The notes: generated by a model not told the origin, from the letters alone. 64,000 bases of DNA from Simmondsia chinensis (GCA_018398585.1 JAGTTD010000010.1:31784638-31848637), one strand, 5' to 3'. Shown: positions 1 to 12,300, counted from the stretch's first letter. Made by a program: numbers and translations.

Positions 1-2033
1 GCTTTACCTATGTAACTTAGGGGTATTAAAGACACAGTAAGATATGGCCGGGTGAAGATCACTTTAGATGGAGTAAAGCAGGCCTTTAGGAGTAAAATTC
101 TAGAACTTAAAAGGGAGGGGGACAGACCGGTTTGGGGTAGCAATGGTGAGGGAATGGTTATGAGAGGAAAGAACAGGCATTAGGGAAATATGAAAAAAAA
201 AAATTAATAACAAGGGATGATTGAAGGGTAGGTATCGTTCTAAGTTTAGAAATAAAAAAGACATAACAAAAATAAAGTGTTGTGAGTACAACAAGTTAGG
301 ACATATGAAAAGAACTGCCCTGATAGGAATTAAATACCCAGTACAGCTAACAATGTGGATTCGTTTTCTTAAATATGGAAATGTTGATGTTTATTTCAAT
401 GTTTCTAATTGATTTATGTGATTCGAATGCCAATTGTGGAATGCTTGAAAGTGCTATGTTGAAAATAGTACTACTGGTCATATTAATGTTTCGTTTGAAT
501 CATTAAAACATGTGTGGGTGTTTATAATTCAGGTTGTAGTTATGTTTTTCATATGACTGCCACTAGAGATAATTTTATTAATATTAAAAATCGATAACTG
601 GGAAAAGAAAAGTGTTGTTAAGACACCACATAGGAGAAAAATATAACTGGTGTAGGGTCTAAAAAAATTAGGATTAACCAACGGAACAACATACATCATT
701 AAGGATGTAGGACACGTTCCTGACCTACATAGGAACCTGACATTTTTAAGTCTTTTGGACTTGAAGGGAATGTCGCATAGAGCTAAGAACTTGGAACTTA
801 GGATCTTGAAGGGGCTCCTTGGTGGTTCTGAAAGGGAGCTTAGATAGGTCTACGTATTAAAGGGTAGGAGTGTCTCAGGTGAGTCAAGGATCGTGGTTAA
901 GTCTGACCAGAACCGAGTTATGCCATAGGCATATAGGGCCTTGTGAACGAGAGAGGTTCGGAAAAACTGTTATAACATGGAATGTTAGGAAATAATAACA
1001 GCGAGTCCAAAATTTAATTTCTTTGAGTCATGTGCATTTAGTATTATAGGTTGGTATTCAACGTAGGGACGCATACAACTCACGCGGTGTTAAATTATGT
1101 GCATTCTAATTTATGAGTCAAACCAGGGTTGTTACCTTAGGTGGAGTCTTATAATTTTCTGTCTATGATTGAAGTTAATCCATGCTCAGTGTTTGGAATT
1201 TTCTGCTGAAATATTAGACCACTGTTTACCCACAATTGAGAGGTGGAAGGATTAGATAGAAAATATAACTGGTTAAAATTGAAAATACCTAAGAATAAAC
1301 AATGGCTTGGATAACATAAATTTAGAATTTGTGAAGTTGTATGCAACTAGAAATCATTTAAAATGGTGTCAAACAATTAAAAACACGTTTAGAGGAACGC
1401 AATAGCAAATAGGGTTGCGGAGTGTATGAACTGAACTCTGTGCGACAAGGGTCCGGTGTATGATGTTCGCATCAGGTACTAGGCAAACAGTTTGAGGGAA
1501 GGGGTTGACACGGCAGCCTCGCTATTTTGTGGATAGGACGTCCTCAACTAGTAAATTAGGCTTAAGGACACCTGAGGAAATGCAGACCGAACAGCAAGCA
1601 AACGACTCTTTTGGGAGAGTGCTTGGCTGTGCGGCATGCGCCCACAAGTCTGTGGTAAAGTGTGAACCCCGGACCATGAACAGGCGTGTTCCTCAGTTAC
1701 CTTGGAGGGGTAACAGGTGATAGGATAGGAGTTAAGGAGAAAAATTGGACTAGCATCATAATAAGTGGAGATGTAACTTTTGATGAGTTGCACATAACCT
1801 ACTTAGGTGATACTAGTAACTTAACTTCTAAGGAACCGTGTGTTTGAACTTAATCTACGTGAGATGAATCTAACAGAACTGAATTATCAAAACATGACTA
1901 AGATTAGAAATTAAGGAATGAACCGGGAAAAGAACCGGATACCAAAAATGAACCAACCCGAACAGGAACAATCTCAGAATGTTGGTAGTGCTGAAATAGG
2001 CATTTTGGCCGAACTGGAATCTAAAAAAAAAAA
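1..2033 (+). pseudogene. Copia gag-protease-integrase remnant
   Basis: Around 275-320 the frame reads CCEYNKLGHMKRTA, a decayed CCHC zinc knuckle with the last cysteine lost. Around 530-560 a frame gives NSGC followed by FHMTATR, the remains of the aspartic protease DSGCS/HMT motif. At about 715-830 VPDLHRNLTFLSLL and then YVLKG match the region between protease and integrase. Near 1540-1620 STSKLGLRTPEEMQT matches the end of the copia integrase (usual NRSPS..L..KTPEE). Frames shift repeatedly between these blocks, so nothing intact is encoded. Assignment rests on motif order. Confidence 0.75.
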
Positions 2034-2496
2034 TGAGCGAAAATAAACAATATATTCAGATCTGAATCGAATCAAATACCACGACAATAACGAGAAACAA
2101 TCAGACTAAAAGAGAAACGAAACAATAGACACAAGGATTTACGTGGAAACCCCTTTACAATCGAAAGGAGAGAAAACCACGGGCGAAGATCGGAGCTTTT
2201 ATTATTGAACAAAAGAAGAAGGCGAATTACAAAGATTCTCTCTCAACACACTCAATTTAATTTTGGTGCGGCGCCGCGCAAGGGAAGCCTCTCTTTGACT
2301 TTGGATGCCTAATGACGAACCCCTACGTCCGTTTATATAGGCCGCGTAAACCTGTTTCCCGATTGATCGGCCGCCTCACTGCAGACGCCCTTTGTTTACG
2401 TAACATTCCCGGTCGATCGAGCTCCACCCAATTGATCGGGGTCTTCACGGCACTTCTTCTTAATGCGCCAAGTAATTTTGAGACATATACCTAACA
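2034..2496 (-). mobile_element. Solo LTR inserted in the copia remnant
   Basis: Read on the minus strand this segment starts TGTTAGG and ends CGCTCA, giving the TG...CA ends of an LTR. It resembles the LTRs of the tandem array at 23307-28849: same start, a related TATA region (TATATAAAC), the same GATCGATC-type palindromes and the same exon-like tail around CCCGTGGTTTTCTC. No internal region lies beside it, so it is a solo LTR left by LTR-LTR recombination. The flanks both read AAAAA (2029-2033 and 2497-2501), compatible with a 5-bp TSD but low in complexity. Confidence 0.7.
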
Positions 2497-2501
2497 AAAA
2501 A

Positions 2502-4130
2502 GATTTTTGAAAACGAACTAGGAGACTATCAACTGACTAGGGATTGGGCTAGGAGAGAGGCAAGGCCTCCCCGATGATTAGGATACAGCTCGGTGCATAG
2601 TGTATGCTTTGGTTGCCCTTTAGTATATAGAATCATGACCTTTGAGCTTCAAGCAGGATATCTAACAGCCACCATTCTGCAAAATGGCAGGATGCATTGA
2701 AGGCGGAAATGGATTCCTTAGTGAAGTACAAGACTTAGTCACTAGTGCCCAAGCTGGCGGGTAAGAATCTAGTGGAAACCAAGTGAAAATACATGACTAA
2801 GGAACCTAGTTTACCTTCTGAGAAAAACATAGGTTTAAGGTTAGGCTTGTAGCTAAAGGTGTCCCGCAGCATAGAAGCGTGGATATCAATGGGAGGGAAG
2901 CACATCACCATTAGGGTGTCAATGAAGTTGACGGACTAGGATGACCTGGATTTGGAATAGTAGTTAGACGTAACTATCGCTTGGTTGCACGGGGAGCTTG
3001 CAAGGAGCTCTACATGGCTTAGCTTGTGGGTTTTGTTGAAACCTCGGAACGCTGGCCTGGGACGTAGGCTCGAGTAGTCCTTGTATGGACTGTAGCTGTC
3101 CCCATGGCAAATGGGAAAAGCGGTTCCATGACTTCTTGGTAGAAGTAGGGTAACTAGGTCAATTCATGATGAGTGCTTCTGTGTGAAGAACGTGATTAGT
3201 GATTCTATGTAATACTTGCCTATGTCGATGATATGTTGACAGCTAGTCGTTGCGTGCCTGGAGATTGTTGATCTGTGGAGTCTGTTAAACCAGATTAAAT
3301 ATGAAAGACCTTGGTCCTGCTAAGTGGAATTAGGAGTGGAGATTGGTAGTTGATCGAATGTTGAAAATGATAAACTTATCTCAGTCTAATTACTTAGAGA
3401 AGGTCATTCATAGGTTTAACATGACTGCGGCTAAAGGTTAGAGTTCACATAACAAGACAAATTTTTCAGCAACTACCAAAATCTTAGGAATGAACAGGAG
3501 GATGCTGATTAGAGCAATGTTCCATAGGCTAATGCTATAGGGTCAATCATGTAGTCCATGACTTGTACCGGATTTGACCGTAGCTTAACCAATCACTGTG
3601 CTCTCTAGGTTCAGGTGAATTTAGGGGAGGAGCACAGGGATGGGGTTAAGTGGCTATTGGGATATATATATCAAAGGTAGTTTGATGTTAGGACTTGCGT
3701 TTGTGGGAACAGAAACCTAAGTCTCTTAGGGTACACTGATGTCGATTTCGGTGGAGATCTTGTCAAACGAAAGTCCAAGAGCTCCCACATGATCTCTTTG
3801 AATGGCCAAGACCGTTAGTTGGAGATCCAAGGTCCAGTCAATGACAGTGTGGTCAAATGATTGTAGTTACGAATGCCATTAAAAAGGGAATTAGGCTAAG
3901 TAGACTTCTGGAAGAATTAAGCTTAGGCCTAGGAATTCCAGGGATATATGGATAGCCAGTCAGTGCTAGCATTTAGTAGGAACACTGTATTCCACGATAG
4001 GAGTATGCATCTAGCTAGTCACGAGGTTTTCGTGATGGAATAGTTAGAGGGCGGAAGGGTAGAATTGCTGAAAATTTGGACGAATAAAAGATCCGGCTGA
4101 TATGAGAACTAAAGCTGTCCCCCTGAACAA
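2502..4130 (+). pseudogene. Copia reverse transcriptase-RNase H remnant
   Basis: Recognisable blocks in order: an RT start resembling WQDALKAEMDSLVKYKT with LVPKLAGK (about 2690-2780); the catalytic YVDDML box (about 3222-3240); EKVIHRFNM (about 3395-3425); an RNase H block resembling LGYTDVDFGGDLVKRKS (about 3725-3780); and the terminal KDPADM (about 4088-4105), the usual copia end DNPADMLTK. Stops and frameshifts separate all of them. The 3' LTR begins about 140 bp downstream. Confidence 0.75.
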
Positions 4131-4266
4131 GTTAATGGGGTTCATTGACGTGGTTCAGGTCTCCTGTGTTTCAGGAGGAGAGTCAGGACCAAAAAACAAA
4201 ATGTTTTGTACCCCTATTACTAGAGTGAGTCCAGTAGTTAGACTAATTAGTAACCGGGTGGAGAAT

Positions 4267-4698
4267 TGTTGGGATTTGGTTCCTAAATAGTCTAAACTAT
4301 GTCCGAGTACAATGGCCAAATAGAGCTAAGCTATTAGTCACAAACTGGTTTCGGTGAATAAAACATAAAATACTTAAATGAGGGATTTTACTTAAATCAA
4401 AATGTGTTTTGTATTTAAGTAAAATAAATTAAGTAAATATAATAAATTAAATTTAAGTTTTTTAGCCATTTTTTATTCACAATAGCACAAAGCTTCTTGG
4501 GGAAGCTTTCCCATTTTCCCTTCTCATCTCTGCCACGTGTCACCATGTGAGTGGCTGATTTTGTGGTAAAATCTGGGCCCTTCTTTTGTGCTTGATCCAA
4601 CGGTTCTTGCTTCCCTCACTTGGATAGCCTTGTGCCTATTTAAAGAGGGATTGAAGAGAGAAAAAAAAAAACAGTGTGGTTCATTTTTTGGGTCATTT

Positions 4699-4738
<40 letters not shown>

Positions 4739-5268
4739 CTCCATGTTCTTCTTCAACCTCTATGGGGTGTTCTTAGGGTTTGCCCTAGGGGTTTATGGTG
4801 TCAAAACCTAGCTGGTAAGGGAAGGGACTCACCGGTGCTGGGAACCACGAAGGCGGATTGTCTCGGGGATCTAGGATCGTGATGGTATAGCAGCTACCTG
4901 GCTAGGAGTTGGTAAATTTCTCTTACTCTCTCTTTTATTCTTTGCTGATTTGGTTGTAAAGGGTTGTATAAATAGAGGTTTGTAACTAATAACTTAGGTA
5001 TTTGATGTTAAAAGCGCCTTGTACCATTACACGGTTGTAATCTTTGAATGATTAATAAAATAGAGCTCTCTAGTGGTACGGGGGACCGTGGAGTAGGCCA
5101 TTTAGGGCCGAACCACTTAAAATCGTGTGTACTATCTTTATTTCGTTATTGTCTTCTATCATCGCATGTAATCTCGAATCAAAGCTTAGAGCCTCAGTTT
5201 AAAGACCGCCATTTTACAAGATCCGAAAATGAACCGAGTTATTGTTGAAGTTAAAACCGGGTTTAACA
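4267..5268 (+). repeat. Probable 3' LTR of the left-hand copia element
   Basis: It starts TGTTGGGATTTGG shortly after the RNase H end and finishes GGGTTTAACA, giving matching TGTT...AACA ends about 1.0 kb apart. A TATA-like TATTTAAAG lies at 4637-4645, followed by a (CT)n leader. The sequence GGCCGAACCACTTAAAATC near 5105 resembles the R-U5 end of many copia LTRs. The partner LTR is outside the window, so the borders are inferred from the ends alone. Confidence 0.6.
4702..4736. repeat. (CT)n microsatellite in LTR leader
   Basis: About 17 uninterrupted CT units just downstream of the TATA-like box of the LTR. A similar run sits in the same relation to a TATA box at 55714-55750. Confidence 0.95.
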
Positions 5269-5419
5269 AGATAACCCAAAAACAGTAAAGTTAAAACAAC
5301 GGGTTTTGAACTTAGGCTGTAAAGAGGTTAGGTTTTATCAGATCAACTTTAACAAGAGTGTTTTGAGAACTTTAACCGGATAGAAATTGGTTTTAGAACT
5401 CTGAAGAACACCGACAGTA

Positions 5420-7719
5420 TCGATAACTTTTTTGGTAACAAGGCACCCTTTAGCAAACGCCTTAAAAGAATGCAGTCATCAGCGAAAAGTTGGTGGTTGA
5501 GCATGGGGCACACACGTTTGATTCAGAAGCCACGCCATACAGTGGAGGAGACATCTCTATCCATCATAAAGAGGAAAAGGTATGAAGAGAATGGATCTCC
5601 CTGACGAAGACCCCACGAAATAGGAAAACCAATTAGTCTTTTACCATTCATAATAGGGCTAACTTTAACGGTTGTAACACATTCCATAATTTGTTTGACA
5701 AAAAAATCTATAGTCAAATTTTGCTAAAAACTTTTCCTAGAAAACACCAATTTACTTGGTCACAACCTTTGGAAAGATCCAATTTGAAGGTTAGAAAAAT
5801 TTTTCCCTCATTCCTTCTATTTTTAAGGGCATGGAAAGCTTCATGAGCCACAAGAATATTATCTTGAATTTTTCAGCCCCTGATAAAAGCAGCTTGGTAA
5901 GGAAAAATAAGGTCCTCTAACCATGGCTTAAACCTGTTAGCCCAAATCTTAGCTATAATTTTATAGCTAAAATTACAAAGGGGCCCAAACTGTTCAACAT
6001 TATCCGGTCTAGAAACCTTAGGAATCAAGACAATATTCATGAGATTTAAGTGACCGAGAAGGTGACCGCTTTCAAAGAAACATTTGGTAGCATTATAAAC
6101 ATCTGCACCCACAATATCCCAAAAGGAAGAATAGAAAATATCTGAGAAGCTGTCAAGATCCAAAGCTTTGAGGCCACCGAGTTGATTAATAGCAAACAGA
6201 ATTTGACTTCTCCAACAACCCCTGTCAAGCTGTGGTTCATATTAGCCCTGGCTCGAGAATGGCAGCAGCGCAGGACATCATCAACACAGTTGTTGGACTT
6301 GGCACTATAAAGCTCCCTATAGTAGGCATCGAAGACATTCTCAATGGCACATTGGTCAGTCACCCAAACACTATTACCATCTTTAATTCTTCTAACCTCA
6401 TTAAAAAGCTTTTATTGAAGGGCATAAGCACGAAAAAATCCCATATTCTTGTCCTCGAAAGATAGCAATTTGACTCGAGAGCGTTGAGCCGAGTGTCTTT
6501 CTTTAGAAGCCCACCATTTATTAATCCCTTCTTGGATACTAAGTTCTTCCATATGGTCCTCATGGGAAGAGGACTTGCTTTGGAGTTCACTGAGATGATC
6601 CATGGCCTATTTCATGAAGACTGTTCTCTCCTTTGATTTAGACGAGCTCCAGGAGCGTAGATTTTTCAAGAATGATTTTTGGCGGAGAATGAGCATATGA
6701 GAGCCATCGAGGTCGGTTTGCTGGCCATTGGAGACAACCTACTTGCATTCACCCTCAACAAGCCACTTACTTTCACATTTGAAATCGCGTGGGGTTCTAA
6801 TACTGCCTCCTTTGGCCCTTATAAGGAGAGGCGAGTGATCAAACTCTATAGCCCGGAGAAGGGTGGCAAAAGCGAGTGGGAAGAGAGCAAGCCGATCATG
6901 GTTAGTTGCAGTCTTGTTAATACATTTCTTAATATTCCTTATTCCTTGTTGTTTGTTGGACCATGAATATTTATGACCTTTAGAGGGGAGCTCTAATTGA
7001 CAGCACTCATCAAAGAAGTTAAGCACCCAACGAAGTTGATAATCGTTAACCTTTGCCCCACTAATCTTATCATTGACAAATGTACTAGTGTCAAAATCAC
7101 CCGCGATAGCCACGGGACCAACAAAACCAGAATATAAGTTAGAGAGAGACCGCTATAAATTATTTCTTTTGTTATGATTGGGTTGACCAGTGCAGACTAT
7201 CTTTTTAGGCTGGGAGTCCTCATAAACAGCTTCTCTTCAGGGTAGCCCCCTTGAAGGGGGAAGACTTCATACACCTACCCTCCTCAAACCCTGCTTTTGT
7301 GGGAGCCCTTGGAGGCACTGGGTCTGTTGTTGTTGTTGTTGTTGTTGTTGTTATTGATTGGGTTGACCATTAAAAAAAAAAAAAAAAAAACAGAAGTCCA
7401 TCTCTTATTCGACGCACACACATGAAGATCAACAATAATGAAACAATCAGGAGAAGCAATGATGGAGAAAGATACCCCAGTAGAACAAAGTAGGGCTGGC
7501 CCACTCTAGATACTGCAGGGATTAACAGAAAACCAAGAAGTAAAGCCAAGATTACGAGCAATCACTTTTATCACAATAGATTTTTGTTTAGTCTCCATAA
7601 GAAAAATCATGCAGGGCCGATGCTCACGGGAGAGCTCCCGAAGAGCCTGAACCGTCAAGGTCTGGCCAAGACCTTGACAGTTCCAACACAAGATACTCAT
7701 GGCGCTCGCGATGATTGTT
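5420..7719 (-). pseudogene. L1-type LINE, ORF2 endonuclease and RT, 3' end missing
   Basis: ORF2 starts on the minus strand with MSILCWNCQGLGQTL (from 7700), the standard start of the plant L1 endonuclease. Further endonuclease sequence follows (MAIAGDFDTS, then NYQLRWVLNFFDECCQLELP near 7113-6960). RT blocks follow: NEVRRIKDGNS-like sequence near 6380, MNIVLIPKV and YKIIAKIWANRFKPWL (about 6030-5940), GRQGDP-like GLRQGDPF (about 5605) and the FADD catalytic box (about 5475-5487). Stops and frameshifts are frequent. The copy ends just past FADD, so the cysteine-rich end, 3' UTR and poly(A) are missing. ORF1 was not found. A SINE interrupts it at 7190-7354. Confidence 0.85.
7190..7354 (+). mobile_element. 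SINE copy A (5S/RTE family, 5' truncated)
   Basis: Flanked by a perfect 15-bp direct repeat, TGATTGGGTTGACCA, at 7175-7189 and 7355-7369. The insert keeps the last part of the 5S-like head (GGGAGTCCTCAT), then the body shared with the other copies (ACAGCTTCTCTTCAGGGTA, CCCTGC, GGGAGCC, GGCACTGGGT), and ends in a (TTG)n tail at about 7325-7352. The 5' end is shorter than in copy 41878-42110. It sits inside the L1 LINE. Confidence 0.85.
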
Positions 7720-7860
7720 CAGGGATAACTACCGCAAGCCCTTGAGAAATCAAAGATGAAGCAACTTAGAAACACTTATGATAGGAGTAAGAGATGGAGA
7801 TCGGATTCTCGTACCAAAAGGAAGGGATTTTGATATGGAAAAAAGGAACCTTCAAAATGG

Positions 7861-7873
7861 TTTTTTTTTTTTT

Positions 7874-7914
<41 letters not shown>

Positions 7915-7943
7915 CTGGGGGCTGGGGGCTGGGGGCTGGGTTG
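7861..7943. repeat. Poly(T)23-poly(G)31 followed by (CTGGGGG)n
   Basis: 23 T (7861-7883) run directly into 31 G (7884-7914), then about four copies of a 7-bp CTGGGGG unit to about 7940. The glycine-rich or proline-rich frames that cross it are artefacts of the repeat. Confidence 0.95.
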
Positions 7944-8226
7944 GTGGTTAAGGAAAAAACCTCTATAGAAATTGGATTTGGGTATGGATAGCAGTGACAT
8001 CCCGGACTTTGAAAAGGCACTGGAATTGGTAGGGGTTGGGAGGTTCACTGAATGATGGGAACTTTATAATTAGGGGGCAGTGAACCACCTCTCCGATACA
8101 GATTGAATGCAACCAAAAAAGGATGTTAAGTGATAGAAGATAGATGCAGGTTGTTGGGCCAGTAGATGCAGTCAGTGAAAAGGGAGAAGCGGGGATACCG
8201 ATAGGCCGGCACAGCGTTGCGCCAGT

Positions 8227-8632
8227 TGACACGGGACGAAAGCGGGTTTCATAATTATTAAGTTAGTAAAACACACGAATGAGTGTTGATCAAATTTCAT
8301 TCGAACGGACGTATTCAGAATCCACCAGGGAAAGAGACAATAATAAAATATTTTGTTGAATGATCAATTCGAAGTGTCTTTTAAACAACCTAAAGTTCCT
8401 ATTTATAGGGATGTGAAATTAAATAAATTGAATTTGAATACGAATTTTAAAAACTAAACTAAAATCAAATCTAAAAAGGAATTCCGATACGAGTAGGAAA
8501 CCTTATACAAATAAAAAACTAATATAACTAAAATAAAATAAAAAAGAAATTTAAATATTTCCTAGATATTTTTCTTGTTCTCCTTTTCGACCCAAGTGCT
8601 CCAAAAATTATGCTTCTAATTGTTACTCGTCA
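8227..8632 (-). repeat. 3' LTR of the truncated gypsy element
   Basis: On the minus strand it starts TGACGAGTAACAATT directly after a purine-rich tract (AAGTGGAGGAGAA) that follows the end of pol, and ends CCCGTGTCA. The TGAC...GTCA ends and about 406-bp length match the LTR size of the other gypsy element here (about 401 bp). The TATA region is probably near CTATTTATAGGG (about 8399-8410). No second LTR was found, so the outer border is inferred. Confidence 0.6.
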
Positions 8633-10897
8633 TTCTCCTCCACTTTAGAAAAACTCGTCCCCGAGTTATCCTCCGGATAGATTGACTCTGCAAGAGGAGC
8701 ATAATTAAAAATATCTGCAACATTAAATGTTCGTGACAACTTCATATGCGGCAGAAGGTCTATAACATAAGCATTGTCATTTATCTTGCGTAAGACTTGG
8801 TATGGTCCGAGTTTTCTTTGGTCTAGTTTACCCAAACTTCCCCTCGCCCCTTTCGCAAATATACCATAACCATGTCACCCTCCTTAAACTCTTGATAGCG
8901 TCTTTTCATGTCAGCTGCAACCTTGTATTCTGTGTTAGATTCTTCCAATTTCTTTTTTACTTGCTCAATTATTTTTACATGTTGTTCTGCCAAGTGCTCG
9001 GTGGCTATACTTTTATTGTGCACAGTTGGTAGCTTTACAAGGTCAATGGTTAATGCCGGGGGCCTTCCTATATACAACTTCAAACGGTGACTTACCTGTC
9101 GAATTATGCTTTGCAATGTTGTATGCGAACTCAGCTTGTGATAGGGTGAAGTCCCATTGTTTCTTCTTCTCACCACAAATGTATCTTATGAGATTTCCTA
9201 GAGTTTTGTTTACAGCCTCGGTCTGACCATCAGTTTTTGAATGGGCTTTACTACTCAATTGAAGATCAGATCCAAAACCTTTCCACAATGTCAACCAGAA
9301 ATGTGCAAGGAACTTGGGATCACGGTTAGATGTTATAGTGCAGGGAACGCCATGGAGTCGAACAATCTCTTGGAAAAACAACTTGGCAATGTGTGAGGCA
9401 TCATTTGTTTTAAGGCACAGGATGAAGTGTGCCATCTTAGAGAACCAGTCTACTATGACAAATATAGAATCTGCCTCATGTTGTATACGCGGTAGTTTTA
9501 AAACGAAGTCCATGGATAATTCATCCTATGGTTGTTTGGGGACGGGTAGTGGCATGTATAATCCTGTGTTTTGGGTGTGTCCTTTTTGAGTTTGGCAAAA
9601 TGGACATTTTCTCACAAATTTTCCGACATCACGCTTGAGTTGCAGCCAAAAGAAGCGCTCTTCAAGACTATGGATGGTCTTGTCATAGCCAAGGTGGCCG
9701 CTAAGTCCGCCGGCGCTCTCACATAAGGTTCTCACAGAGCGATGTGCGCGGAATGCACAATTGATTTCCTGTAAAGAGAACTCTATCTTGCACTAAAAAC
9801 TCAGCCAATGGTTGGTGCATTTGATGTTTCTCCCAAATGCAACTAAAATCGTCATCGTCTTTGTATAATTCCTTTAAGAATTCAAAACCCACTACTTCGC
9901 TACTAATGGTCACAAATAATGTGGCTCTTCGGCTCAAGGCGTCAGCCACCCTATTTGTAGCTCCGGATCTGTGCTTGATCACGTAATTAAATTGCTAGAA
10001 ATATGACGCCCATCGAATGTGCATCTTGTTCTTCAACTCCTTTTGGTTTTTGAAGTAAACCAAGGATTGGTGGTCGGAGTAGATCACGAATTCTCGAGGA
10101 AGCAAATAGTGTTCCCACGTCTTAAAAGCACGCAATATTACATACAACTCTTGTTCATATGTAGACCTTTGCAGGGCATCATTGAGTTTCTCGCAGAAGT
10201 ATGCAACGGGTCGACCTGCTTGTGAGAGAACTCCTCCAATTTCAGTTCCACATGCGTCACATTCTACTTCGAATAGTTGTTCAAAGTCTAGAAAGACTAA
10301 AACTGGGGCGGTTGTTAGCTGTTGTTTTATCTCTTTGAAGCTGTATGTCACTGCTTCCATCCATTCAAATCTTCTTCTCTTTTCCTTCTTCAGGCAATCT
10401 GTAATAGATGCTAAAATACTACCAAAGTTACTGATAAACCTTCTATAGAAGGTTGCAAGCCGTGAAAGTTGCATACTTCTGTAAGAGATATCGGAATGGG
10501 CCATTCACGTATAGCCAAAATTTTCTACTCATCCACGTAGATTCCTTCGGAGCTTATTATGTAGTCGAGGAAAAGGATTTTCTGGGTCATGAAGCTACAT
10601 TTCTTTAGGTCTATGAATAGCTCATTTTCTTGTAATACTTCGAGAACTTTCCTTAAGTGGTCGAGATGTTCTTTGCTGCAGCTAAAAATCAAGATGTCAT
10701 CAAAATAAACAACGACAAACTTTCTCAGGAAGGGTTTTAACACTTGATTCATAAGTCGCATGAATGTACGAGGTGCGTTAGAAAGGCCAAAAGGCAACAC
10801 CAACCACTCGTACAATCCTTCTTTTGTCTAGAAAGCTGCTTCCATTCATCTCCGGGCTTGATTCGGATTTGATGGTAACCGCTTCTAAATTCAATTT
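8633..10897 (-). pseudogene. Ty3/gypsy pol, 3' half
   Basis: The minus strand runs from inside RT to the end of integrase. RT starts at [18 protein letters not shown] and continues through [20 protein letters not shown] and the catalytic YFDDILIF (about 10700). RNase H follows (VECDACGTEIGGVLSQ, then a DHQSLVYFKNQKELKNKMHIRW block). The integrase zinc finger has HLGYDKT and CPFCQTQKG; the core starts MDFVLKLPR and includes [12 protein letters not shown]. The end reads GPYQVLRKINDNAYVIDLLP. RT before integrase identifies gypsy. Several stops break it. LTR, gag, protease and early RT are missing; copia sequence replaces them at 10897/10898. Confidence 0.9.
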
Positions 10898-11035
10898 TTA
10901 AGAACACTTAGAGGAATAATTTTTGGAGCAATTGGGTTGTGGAGGATGGTGGTGGTGGTGATTTGATGGTGCTGGTGTTTGGGTGGAGATTTGTGGTGGT
11001 GATTAATTGTTTGGGAGAATGACTGGATGATGGAG

Positions 11036-12300
11036 TTATGGGGTGAAGACAGTGGGTAGGCTGGTGGTGAGATACAAAAGTGACGGAGGAGATTTGCGAG
11101 TCACAAGAACGGGGTCCGGGTGAGGCTCGACCTGAGGCGGGTGGGTGACCACCGTGTTTCCCGGCTGGGGATTGGTGTCGGGTGAAGTAGGTGGTGGTTC
11201 CAGAGGAGGGCTAGGTGCGGGAGACGCGCAGTGGGAGGTGGGGTTTGGGCTCGGGTGAGGGCTGGTCTCGAGTGTGGTTTGATCCGGGATAGGCTTGGTA
11301 GAGTCCAACGCCAGGAGGACCACACCAAGGGGGGCGGGGGGTGAGACCGTAGTGGGGCAGGGGAGAGCCAGTGGTCCAGCCAAGGCCATGGGCACAAGTG
11401 GCGGGGCTGTGATGGGACTTGTGGGATTAGGAGGAGACCAATGTGAAATAGATGTGTGAATTACTAAGGGTGAGGTTGTTGTGGCATTGGTAGAGGGTCC
11501 GGTGGAACGAATTAGAACATTATAAGGAAAAACAGATTCATCAAAAACAACATGCCTACTTATGTACATTCGTTTGTTGATGGGGTCAAAACAGCGACAT
11601 CCTTTGCATCGTGCTACATACCCTAAAAAAATGCAATAGTGGACCGTAGGGCCAATTTATGAGGGGCACGGGATGTGATGTTTGGATAACAAGCACATCC
11701 AAAGACTCGAAAACATTTATAGTCAGGGTTTGTATGAAAAAGTTTTTGAAATGGAGAGAGATTTGAAAGTGTTGCCGTTGGGAGACGATTTATAGTAAAA
11801 CATGCCGTACAAAAGGCGTCATCCCAAAATTCATAAGGGAGTTTTAAATGAATTAATAGTGTCCGTGCCATTTCAGATAAATGTCAATACTTGCATTCAG
11901 CCACCCCATTTTGTTCAGGGGTATCAGAACATGATAAGCGAAAGTGAATTCCAACATCTCGGCAAAGCGCATTCATGCGTCTATGATCGAATTCACCCCC
12001 ACCATCACTTTGGAAAGTTTTAATTTTGACGTTAAATTGGTTTTCCACTAGTGTTTTGAAAGCAGTGAATATTTCATAAACTTCATATTTGCGTTGAATC
12101 GGATATAGCCACGTGAATCTTAAAAAATCATCAACAAACAGAACATAATACTTATATGCAGAACTTGAGAGAATTGGTGATTGCCAAACATTGGAATGTA
12201 TCAATTGAAGAGGCATGGTAGTAGTATGATAAGCACATTCAAAATGTAATTTGGCAGATTTGCCTAAACAACAAGAAACACATTTATTCAAAAACTTAAC
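11036..12300 (-). pseudogene. Copia integrase and start of RT linker
   Basis: The integrase core is recognisable: VLFVDDFLRFTWLYPI (first Asp), QSDGGGEF (second Asp) and SCSDTPEQNGVAE (Glu), followed after a stop by ARTLLIHLKLPYEFWDDAFCTACFTINRLP. The tail RMYISRHVVFDESVFPY is the conserved end of the copia integrase region. A proline- and serine-rich linker (11036-11500) follows. At least one internal stop, near 11884, separates core and tail, so no intact protein is made. The region is continuous with gag-protease upstream at 12370-14149. Confidence 0.85.

Larger units (their letters stand above)
1..5268 (+). mobile_element. Degenerate Ty1/copia element, right-hand part
   Basis: The window opens inside an old copia-type element read on the plus strand. 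The order gag zinc knuckle, protease, integrase, reverse transcriptase, RNase H and 3' LTR can be followed in broken frames. The 5' LTR and the start of gag lie left of the window. No domain keeps a continuous frame and stops occur every few dozen codons, so the copy is dead. An unrelated solo LTR has landed in it on the opposite strand at 2034-2496. The order protease, integrase, RT identifies copia rather than gypsy. Confidence 0.8.

Noticed and set aside
7776..8048. Proline-rich and glycine-rich small proteins over the poly(G) tract
   Set aside because: The frames are created by homopolymers and CTGGGGG repeats; no start context or conserved flank.
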